Shown here: piece after piece, positions 41,870 through 48,355 of the stretch
Position numbering within the stretch: the stretch's first letter is position 1
Layout: each line of letters starts with the position of its first letter
Assembly (NCBI GenBank): GCA_040222185.1
Contig: JAVKDP010000036.1
Span: 1-48,355, forward strand
Reading direction: 5' to 3'
DNA: 48,355 nucleotides
From: JAVKDP01 sp040222185
GTDB lineage: Bacteria > Bacteroidota > Rhodothermia > Balneolales > Balneolaceae
Position numbers and translations under genes: made by a program
Notes under the pieces: generated by a model
Database searches by the model: none
Seen by the model: only the letters and a program-made list of their open reading frames with translations
Told to the model about the DNA's origin: nothing

Positions 41870-43420
41870 ATGGAGTCGAATGGAAAAATAGAACGCTTAA
41901 AAGAGTTACGCGCTGAAGCTTTAAAAGGTGGTGGCGAAGATCGTATCGAAAAGCAACACAATAAGGGTAAGTTAACCGCCAGGGAACGGGTTGATTTATT
42001 ACTTGATAAAGGTTCTTTCGAAGAAATAGATGCTTTTGTAACACATCGTAGCTCCGCTTTTGGCTTAGAAAGACAAAAATTTTTAGGAGACGGTGTCATC
42101 ACTGGATACGGCAAGATTCATGGAAAGCCAGTGTATGTATTTAGCCAGGATTTTACAGTATTCGGGGGCTCGCTTTCAGAAACCCATGCCGAGAAAATTT
42201 GTAAGATCATGGACCTGGCAGTTAAAAACGGTATTCCGGTTATTGGGTTGAACGATTCGGGTGGAGCCAGAATCCAGGAAGGGGTATCGTCTCTTGGTGG
42301 ATACGCAGAAGTATTCTGGAGAAATAGTATGGCTTCGGGTGTGGTTCCTCAGATTTCAGCCGTAATGGGACCATGTGCTGGCGGAGCTGTATATAGCCCG
42401 GCGCTTACCGATTTTATTTTCATGGTAGAGAATACAAGTTATATGTTTGTAACAGGTCCTAATGTTGTTAAAACGGTAACACATGAAGAAGTTACTTCCG
42501 AAGAACTGGGTGGTGCAACAACACACAATACAAAATCTGGTGTTGCTCATTTCGCGACAGCAAATGACGCCGTGTGTTTGCAGGATATTAGAAAGCTGAT
42601 GTCTTACATCCCACAAAATTGTGAAGAGAAAGTACCTCTTATTGAATCAAAAGATCCGGATTCTGCTAAAGCAAAAGCTTTGGATTCTATTGTTCCTCTA
42701 AATCCAAATAAACCATACGATATTCATGATGTGATTAATGGCATTATGGATGACAATTCATTCTACGAGGTACAAAAGGATTTTGCAGATAATGTAGTTG
42801 TTGGTTTTGCAAGGCTGGGTGGACGCAGTATAGGTATTGTAGCGAATCAGCCGTTGGCTTTAGCTGGTGTACTTGATATCGATGCTTCACTAAAAGCAGC
42901 ACGGTTTGTTCGTTTTTGTGACTCATTCAATATTCCATTAGTTGTTTTCGAGGATGTTCCGGGGTTCTTACCGGGTACTGACCAGGAATGGGGAGGTATT
43001 ATAAAACATGGTGCAAAACTTCTTTATGCATTCTGCGAAGCTACTGTTCCGAAGATGACGGTAATTACACGTAAGGCTTATGGCGGAGCCTATGATGTGA
43101 TGAACTCTAAACATATTCGCTCAGACTATAATGTGGCCTGGCCAACATCTGAAATTGCAGTAATGGGAACAAAAGGCGCGGTTGAGATTATATTCCGCCG
43201 GGAGATTATGTCAGCTGAAGACCCTGAAGCAAAACAAAAAGAACTAGAAGACCAGTATTCAGAAGAGTTCGCTCATCCTTATAAGGCAGCCGCACGTGGT
43301 TTTATTGATGATGTGATCTTGCCTTCAGAGACAAGAAATAAGTTGATTCGCGCACTGGAAGTTTGCCAGAATAAAGTGGATGTGGTTCCAAAGAAGAAAC
43401 ACGACAACCTGCCATTATAA
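41870..43420 (+). CDS. Acyl-CoA carboxylase beta (carboxyltransferase) subunit, PccB-like
   Basis: 516 residues, full length. It opens ERLKELRAEALKGGGEDRIE and KGKLTARERVDLLLDKGSFE. The N-half acyl-CoA site is GLNDSGGARIQEGVSSLGGY, with the oxyanion loop GPCAGGAVYSPALTDFI. The C-half biotin site includes PGFLPGTDQEWGGIIKHGAK and MTVITRKAYGGAYDVMNSK, followed by AWPTSEIAVMGTKGAVEI. The enzyme transfers CO2 from biotin to propionyl- or acetyl-CoA. The biotin carboxylase/BCCP alpha subunit is not in this window. Its stop directly abuts the convergent thioesterase gene. Confidence 0.94.
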   Translation: MESNGKIERLKELRAEALKGGGEDRIEKQHNKGKLTARERVDLLLDKGSFEEIDAFVTHRSSAFGLERQKFLGDGVITGYGKIHGKPVYVFSQDFTVFGGSLSETHAEKICKIMDLAVKNGIPVIGLNDSGGARIQEGVSSLGGYAEVFWRNSMASGVVPQISAVMGPCAGGAVYSPALTDFIFMVENTSYMFVTGPNVVKTVTHEEVTSEELGGATTHNTKSGVAHFATANDAVCLQDIRKLMSYIPQNCEEKVPLIESKDPDSAKAKALDSIVPLNPNKPYDIHDVINGIMDDNSFYEVQKDFADNVVVGFARLGGRSIGIVANQPLALAGVLDIDASLKAARFVRFCDSFNIPLVVFEDVPGFLPGTDQEWGGIIKHGAKLLYAFCEATVPKMTVITRKAYGGAYDVMNSKHIRSDYNVAWPTSEIAVMGTKGAVEIIFRREIMSAEDPEAKQKELEDQYSEEFAHPYKAAARGFIDDVILPSETRNKLIRALEVCQNKVDVVPKKKHDNLPL

Positions 43421-43846
43421 TTAACGATCGATGATAGCAAGGGTGCAACGTGATATACAAACCAGTTTATCTCGTTCATCCACAATTCGGGTCTCCCAAA
43501 CGTGAATAGTTCGGCCTAATTGAATTGGAGTGGAAGTTGCGATTACTTTTCCACCTTCTTTTACTGAGCGGATATGATTCGCATTTATCTCAACACCAAC
43601 AGCTGTTTTATTCTCAGACACATTAACCCAGGCTCCAATTGAGCAAAGTGTTTCTGCCAAAGCTACTGAGGCTCCACCATGAAGAATCCTGAAAGGCTGT
43701 ACAGAATTCTCATTCACTGGCATCTCTGCAACCATTTCATTTTTACTGATCTTGATGAACTTTATTCCAAGAGCATCACCCATATTGGCTTCTGACATCT
43801 CAAAAAACCAATCCACTTTTTCACGAATAGAATCTTCAATAATCAT
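43421..43846 (-). CDS. Hotdog-fold thioesterase (PaaI/MenI-like)
   Basis: 141 residues. ILHGGASVALAETLCSIGAW carries His56 and the catalytic Glu65 of the PaaI/MenI (YdiI, YbdB) branch. TAVGVEINANHIRSVKEGG and IQLGRTIHVWETRIVD complete the fold. Relatives hydrolyse aryl- or acyl-CoA thioesters such as 1,4-dihydroxy-2-naphthoyl-CoA. Cytosolic. It is convergent with the carboxylase (no gap) and divergent from the acyl-CoA synthetase, sharing a 107-nt upstream region. A role in recycling CoA fits the setting. Confidence 0.88.
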   Translation of the reverse strand: MIIEDSIREKVDWFFEMSEANMGDALGIKFIKISKNEMVAEMPVNENSVQPFRILHGGASVALAETLCSIGAWVNVSENKTAVGVEINANHIRSVKEGGKVIATSTPIQLGRTIHVWETRIVDERDKLVCISRCTLAIIDR

Positions 43847-43953
43847 AAAAGTTGATTAACAGTGTTAAGTTGATTATTTATTTGCCGGAACCGCTTTCAT
43901 AATTACTTGGGTAAGCGTATATACCACAAGAGAAAAAACGGACTATTGAATGT

Positions 43954-45753
43954 ATGAAATATGAACCAGCAGTAGTACCTCTTTTACTGGAAGAGGGAAT
44001 GAAAAAAAACAAATTAGGCATTGTATCAGCTGTTAAGCGAAAAGGGCAGTGGATAGAGACTTCTGTTGATGATTTTAAAGAGAAAGTACGCTATTTCGCT
44101 TTAGGACTATATGAATTAGGAGTGAGGAAAGGTGACCGTGTTTCAGTTCATTCTGAGAACAGCACAGAGTGGTTAATTTGCGATCAGGCTACACTTTCTA
44201 TTGGTGCTGTAAATGTTGCGATTTATACAACTCAGCCCGGTGACCAGATTAAATATATACTGGAGAATTCAGAAGCTGTAGTCCATATCGTATCGTGTGA
44301 TGAACTTTTTGAAGAGACTAAGCCTGTAATCAAAAGTATAAAGACCATAAAGGCAGTAATAAACCTTCAGCCGTCTCAGCATAAAAAATTACGCGGTTTT
44401 GAGGAGGTTATCTCGCTAGGTGAAGCATTAAATGAAAGTGAGCCTGAGCTATTTGAACAACTGAGAAATGCTATTTCACCTGAAGACCTGGCGAATATAA
44501 ACTATACATCTGGTACTACTGGCGTACCCAAGGGTGTAATGTTAACACACATGAATCTTGCTTCAAATGCACTGGCTTCTTTGAAAAGAATGCCGTTTGA
44601 TGGTTCAGAACTGGAAAGCCCTAAAATTTTATCCTACCTGCCACTAGCCCATATGCTTGAAAGGATAGCTTCCTATTTATATATCTGCTCTGGAGCTTCC
44701 ATTTATTATGTTGAGGACATCCAAGACTTTAAAACAGACTTGGTTACTATTAAACCTATCTATTTTGCAACAGTACCTCGCTTACTAGAAAAGATTATGA
44801 CAGGGTTAAAAGTGAGGGGCCAGGACTTAAAAGGAAGCAAGAAAGGCCTGTACTATTGGGCCATTCGATTTGCTGAAGAATTCGACCCGGAACATCCACC
44901 AGTTGGCTTAAATACCTTGAAATGGAAAATTGCGGATAAACTGGTGTATTCTAAAATCCGTGAAGGGCTTGGGGGAAACTTAATCGGAACTACGGTTGGT
45001 GGCGCAGCATTATCTCCCAACGTTATGCGGTTCTTTAATGGGATCGGCCTCAAATGCGGCATGGGTTATGGATTAACTGAAACTTCCCCTGTAATGACAT
45101 CAAGCCTGCCTGATCAAATACGCATTGGTTCAGCCGGTAAGGCGTTAGAAGATGTTGAAATTCGTATTGCTGAGGACGGTGAGATTCAAACTAAAGGCCC
45201 AAACCTAATGTCTGGTTATTACAAAATGCCAGAAAAAACTGCCGAAGTAATGACAGAAGATGGTTGGTTTTGTACCGGGGACATCGGGCATATTGATGAT
45301 GAAGGCTGGTTGTTTATCACCGACCGTAAGAAATCGATGTTCAAACTTTCTACAGGAAAATATGTAGCGCCACAACCTATTGAGAATTCACTCATTACCA
45401 GTGGGTTTATTGATCAGGCGTTAGTAATAGGGAGTGAAGAAAAATTTTGTTCAGCTCTTATTGTTCCTGATTGGAAAAACCTTGAGAAACGATTCGAACA
45501 AAAAGGAGATGCTCTTCCGGAAGAAAATAAAGCGACCAATGAAGAGGTTATCAATCAGATTCAGCTTGAAGTAGACAAGGTGAACCGGAAACTCCCACAT
45601 TGGGAAAAAATTAAGAAGTTTATACTTATCGAAGAACCCTTTAGTATCGACAAAGGTGAATTAACACCTAAAATGAGTATAAAAAGAAGTGTAGTGAAAG
45701 AGCATAACAAAGATGAGATAGCATTGGTTTATAAAGAATCAGAGGGACTATGA
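43954..45753 (+). CDS. AMP-dependent long-chain acyl-CoA synthetase (FadD-like)
   Basis: 599 residues. The ATP loop YTSGTTGVPKGVMLTHMN (from about 185), the ALSPNVMRFFNGIGL and GYGLTETSP motifs, DGWFCTGDIGHIDDEGWL and the hinge DRKKSMFKLSTGKYVAPQ define the long-chain acyl-CoA ligase family. It activates fatty acids to acyl-CoA with ATP and CoA, feeding beta-oxidation. The peripheral membrane association is presumed. It overlaps the FadN-like gene by 4 nt (ATGA), and the thiolase follows, so this is a fatty-acid degradation operon. Confidence 0.94.
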   Translation: MKYEPAVVPLLLEEGMKKNKLGIVSAVKRKGQWIETSVDDFKEKVRYFALGLYELGVRKGDRVSVHSENSTEWLICDQATLSIGAVNVAIYTTQPGDQIKYILENSEAVVHIVSCDELFEETKPVIKSIKTIKAVINLQPSQHKKLRGFEEVISLGEALNESEPELFEQLRNAISPEDLANINYTSGTTGVPKGVMLTHMNLASNALASLKRMPFDGSELESPKILSYLPLAHMLERIASYLYICSGASIYYVEDIQDFKTDLVTIKPIYFATVPRLLEKIMTGLKVRGQDLKGSKKGLYYWAIRFAEEFDPEHPPVGLNTLKWKIADKLVYSKIREGLGGNLIGTTVGGAALSPNVMRFFNGIGLKCGMGYGLTETSPVMTSSLPDQIRIGSAGKALEDVEIRIAEDGEIQTKGPNLMSGYYKMPEKTAEVMTEDGWFCTGDIGHIDDEGWLFITDRKKSMFKLSTGKYVAPQPIENSLITSGFIDQALVIGSEEKFCSALIVPDWKNLEKRFEQKGDALPEENKATNEEVINQIQLEVDKVNRKLPHWEKIKKFILIEEPFSIDKGELTPKMSIKRSVVKEHNKDEIALVYKESEGL

Positions 45754-48098
45754 GTAAAAAAATCAGAAAAGTAGCCGTCCTCGGGTCGGGTGTAATGGGG
45801 AGCCAGATCGCAGCCCATTGTGTAAATGCCGGGCTTGAAGTAATACTTCTGGATTTAAAGAGCGACGATGCGAAAAGACCCAATAAAATTGCCGAAGAGA
45901 GTATAAAAAAGATATTAAAACTAAAACCAGCTCCCTTCGCACTTCCCGGTTATGCCCATAGAATCAAAACCGGCAACTTTGATGATGATTTTGAGCAGCT
46001 AAGAGAGGTGGATTGGATTTGTGAGGTGATTATTGAAAGGATGGACATCAAAAAAGATATGATGTCCAGGATTGATACGATAAGAAGTGCTCACACTATT
46101 GTAAGCTCCAATACATCCGGGTTACCAATTTCTGAGATAAGTGCAGATTGTAGTGAGGATTTCAAAAAGCATTTCATCGGTACACATTTTTTCAACCCAC
46201 CAAGGTATATGAAATTGCTGGAAGTAATCCCAACAAAGGATACTTCAAGGGATGTCGTGTCAGGTGTTCAGGAATTTTGCGAGAAAGTACTGGGTAAGGG
46301 AGTAGTAGTATGTAAAGACACTCCAAATTTCATTGCAAACAGAATCGGAGTTTTCTCTATGTCTTCGATTATGCCTTTTTTCTTTAACAAAGAATTCCGG
46401 ATTGAAGAAATTGACTTGCTTACAGGAACACTAACTGGGTATTCGAAAGCGGCAACATTCCGAACTGGGGATATGGCGGGATTGGATGTCTTATGGCACG
46501 TTTCAAAAAATATTCATCCACTAATTCCTGAAGATGAAAAACGTGATTCTTTTGTTCTGCACCCACAGTTTGGAAAGATGGTTGCAGATGGGAAAACAGG
46601 AAATAAAAACGGTCAGGGCTTTTATAAGAAAGTACAAACCAAAGCAGGTAGAGAGTTTCATGTAATTGATGCCGATACGCTGGAGTATGGACCTTCACAA
46701 CCTTTCGAGAATGATGTTGTAAATGAGGCCAGGAAGATCAAAGATCTATCAGAGAGATTGCAATTTCTGTGTTTTCATGAGTCCAAAATTGGTGAGTTTA
46801 GCTGGAAAGTTCAGAGTGAATTACTTTTATATTCTGCAAACAGAATCCCTGAAATAGCAGATTCACCAGAAGCAATTGACCGGGCGCTTAAGTGGGGATT
46901 TAATTGGATAATGGGTCCATTTGAAAGATGGGATGCACTTGGGATTCAACAAATAGTTGATAAACTGAAAGCTGAAGGTCGTGAAATACCGGTACTAATA
47001 TCTGAAATGTTAGATGCCGGAATTACTTCATTCTATAGTAATGGTAAGGTATATGATCCGCTGACCAGACAAATGAAAGCTCAGAGTCCATATGCCAAAG
47101 GGGAACTAAAAGTGCATTCAATTCGTGCTCAAAAAGCACCTGTTTATGAAAATGAATCTGCAGCTCTTCTTGATATGGGAGATGGAATAGCCCTGTTTGA
47201 GTTTAAAACTAAAAATGCTACACTCGGATTTGAGTTAGTCACTACACTTGAAAAGAGCCTGGAAATTGTTGAAGAAGATTTCGATGCCCTGGTAATCTCT
47301 CATGATGGAGATAACTTTGCATTCGGTGCTAACCTGATGGAAGCCATGGAGGCTAATATGTCTGGCGAGTTTAGCAAAGTGGTTGATGCGGTCACGAATT
47401 TTCAGAGAACTGCACTCAAACTTAGGTATGCTTCATTCCCGGTTATAGCCGCGCCATTTGGAATGACACTTGGAGGAGGTACAGAGTTTGTCTTGTACTC
47501 TGACAGGGTTGTAGCTCATCATGAGCTATATATGGGTCTGGTTGAAGTAGGTGTTGGATTAATTCCAGCAGGTGGCGGAACTACTGAGCTCCTGAAAAGA
47601 GCAATGAATAAGCTTGAAAGTGGAGCCGACCCTTTACCATTTATTCGTGAAGTGTTTAAGACTATTGGTCTGGCTAAAGTATCAGAAAGTGCACATATGG
47701 CCCGTGAAATTGGGTTCTTAAAAGATGAAGATTTAATTGTAATGAATCGTGACCTGCAATTGAGTATAGCGAAGGAAGAGGCTCTTTCAATGGTAAATGC
47801 AGGATATCAACCACCTTCAAAATCTCAGATCAAAGTTTTGGGAGATAAGGCCCTTAGTGTAATGAAAGTGATGCTTTATGTAATGAGTGAAGGCAGATAT
47901 GCAACCGAATACGACCAGGTTGTAAGTGGCAGAGTAGCAAATGTACTTTCAGGTGGAGATTTAAGTGAACCCCAGGAAGTTCCTGAGGATTATCTTTTTA
48001 AGCTGGAAAGAGAAGCAATACTGGCTTGTCTTAAAGATACACGCACACACGCGAGAATTGAGCATATGCTTAAAACCGGGAAACCTTTAAGAAACTGA
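45750..48098 (+). CDS. Bifunctional 3-hydroxyacyl-CoA dehydrogenase/enoyl-CoA hydratase (FadN-like)
   Basis: 782 residues. The order is dehydrogenase first, hydratase last, the FadN arrangement, not FadB. The NAD site is VLGSGVMGSQIAAH (residues 10-23) and the catalytic His146 lies in GTHFFNPPRYMKLLEV, with the family motif KDTPNFIANRIG. A second dehydrogenase C-domain follows (about 355-450). The crotonase domain (about 480-680) keeps both catalytic Glu residues, in GMTLGGGTEFVLYS (near 580) and GLVEVGVGLIPAGGGTTEL (near 598). It converts trans-2-enoyl-CoA to 3-ketoacyl-CoA in beta-oxidation. It starts inside the synthetase stop. Confidence 0.95.
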   Translation: MSKKIRKVAVLGSGVMGSQIAAHCVNAGLEVILLDLKSDDAKRPNKIAEESIKKILKLKPAPFALPGYAHRIKTGNFDDDFEQLREVDWICEVIIERMDIKKDMMSRIDTIRSAHTIVSSNTSGLPISEISADCSEDFKKHFIGTHFFNPPRYMKLLEVIPTKDTSRDVVSGVQEFCEKVLGKGVVVCKDTPNFIANRIGVFSMSSIMPFFFNKEFRIEEIDLLTGTLTGYSKAATFRTGDMAGLDVLWHVSKNIHPLIPEDEKRDSFVLHPQFGKMVADGKTGNKNGQGFYKKVQTKAGREFHVIDADTLEYGPSQPFENDVVNEARKIKDLSERLQFLCFHESKIGEFSWKVQSELLLYSANRIPEIADSPEAIDRALKWGFNWIMGPFERWDALGIQQIVDKLKAEGREIPVLISEMLDAGITSFYSNGKVYDPLTRQMKAQSPYAKGELKVHSIRAQKAPVYENESAALLDMGDGIALFEFKTKNATLGFELVTTLEKSLEIVEEDFDALVISHDGDNFAFGANLMEAMEANMSGEFSKVVDAVTNFQRTALKLRYASFPVIAAPFGMTLGGGTEFVLYSDRVVAHHELYMGLVEVGVGLIPAGGGTTELLKRAMNKLESGADPLPFIREVFKTIGLAKVSESAHMAREIGFLKDEDLIVMNRDLQLSIAKEEALSMVNAGYQPPSKSQIKVLGDKALSVMKVMLYVMSEGRYATEYDQVVSGRVANVLSGGDLSEPQEVPEDYLFKLEREAILACLKDTRTHARIEHMLKTGKPLRN

Positions 48099-48105
48099 TA
48101 GAAAA

Positions 48106-48355
48106 ATGAATACAGCTTATATCGTTGCAGCGAGTAGAACAGCGTGTGGTAAAGCGAATAAAGGTTCTCTGCGCTTTACAAACCCGGATACCTTGGCCGG
48201 GGAAGTAATTAAAGATTTATTAAACAGAATACCAGACCTGGAAGCGGAACAGGTTGATGACGTATATATGGGTTGCGCGTTCCCCGAAGCTTCTCAGGGC
48301 TTGAATATTGCGAGACAAATTGCCGTTTTGGGTGGACTTCCTGACTCAGTTCCAG
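48106..48355 (+). CDS. Acetyl-CoA acyltransferase (thiolase), 3' truncated by window edge
   Basis: The first 83 codons, from ATG at 48106, 7 nt after the FadN-like stop. MNTAYIVAASRTACGKANKG followed by DTLAGEVIKDLLNRIP and DDVYMGCAFPEASQGLNIAR is the standard thiolase N-terminus; the catalytic Cys lies just past the window end. Together with the synthetase and the FadN-like enzyme it would complete beta-oxidation by releasing acetyl-CoA (FadA/FadI role). Confidence 0.93.
   Translation, partial: MNTAYIVAASRTACGKANKGSLRFTNPDTLAGEVIKDLLNRIPDLEAEQVDDVYMGCAFPEASQGLNIARQIAVLGGLPDSVP

Noticed and set aside
1..48355. CRISPR arrays, tRNA/rRNA genes, insertion sequences, phage or defence islands
   Set aside because: I looked for repeat-spacer periodicity, transposase or integrase motifs, toxin-antitoxin pairs and cloverleaf-like segments by eye and saw none. 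A dedicated tRNA or covariance-model scan would be needed to exclude small RNAs.

Overview
The window is about 48 kb of ordinary, densely packed bacterial chromosome with moderate-to-low GC. I see no tRNA, rRNA, CRISPR array, transposase or phage gene. The protein families suggest the Bacteroidota/Balneolota/Rhodothermota side of the tree, and a marine Balneolaceae-like organism is my best guess. Pointers are separate secD and secF, a class II DAHP synthase, FadN-type beta-oxidation, DUF4199 beside a membrane-anchored LuxR protein, exported cyanophycinase and M14 peptidases, and one TAnnTTTG-type promoter element. This placement is inference from family composition, not a phylogenetic result.

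Layout. 1-3435: M20D amidohydrolase (5' cut), methyltransferase, FAD oxidoreductase, converging on a CoA-pyrophosphatase-type Nudix gene. 3557-6976: PfkB/adenosine-kinase-like gene, SemiSWEET and rdgB with overlapping ends, a terminator, then an SSS-family symporter. 6973-11041: an orphan hypothetical, then an NTF2-like protein, two PLP aminotransferases and a sulfotransferase-like protein, with a palindromic intergenic repeat. 11053-20527 (minus strand): purA, a STAS protein, secF, secD, an unknown membrane-anchored protein, uvrA and a response-regulator adenylate cyclase. 20650-24292: class II DAHP synthase, Hsp20 and a Do-family protease. 24379-29162: an AHSA1-like protein, an AraC regulator and a Cys-rich unknown on the minus strand, divergent from clpB. 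29176-33436: exported cyanophycinase, exported M14 carboxypeptidase, two related tiny membrane proteins and a BASS transporter.

33504-39971 is a long minus-strand run. It holds two VOC proteins, two small lipocalin-like exported proteins, an AraC regulator, DUF1801, SRPBCC, DUF4199, a membrane LuxR regulator, an M29 aminopeptidase and a lone ABC ATPase. 40106-48355 is lipid and acyl-CoA metabolism: an unrecognised acidic 584-residue protein, an acyl-CoA carboxylase beta subunit, a hotdog thioesterase, then acyl-CoA synthetase, a FadN-like bifunctional enzyme and a thiolase (3' cut) in one operon.

Most of the window is housekeeping and I found no obvious new defence or mobile system. The items most worth a second look are: the adjacent aminotransferase IV and sulfotransferase-like genes, whose combined size resembles a plant fusion protein; the acidic unknown before the carboxylase; the pair of tiny paralogous membrane proteins; the orphan CcmA-sized ATPase lacking the switch histidine; and several strong intergenic hairpins placed at start regions. 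No gene-free stretch exceeds 300 bases; the longest (22009-22235) holds a large inverted repeat.
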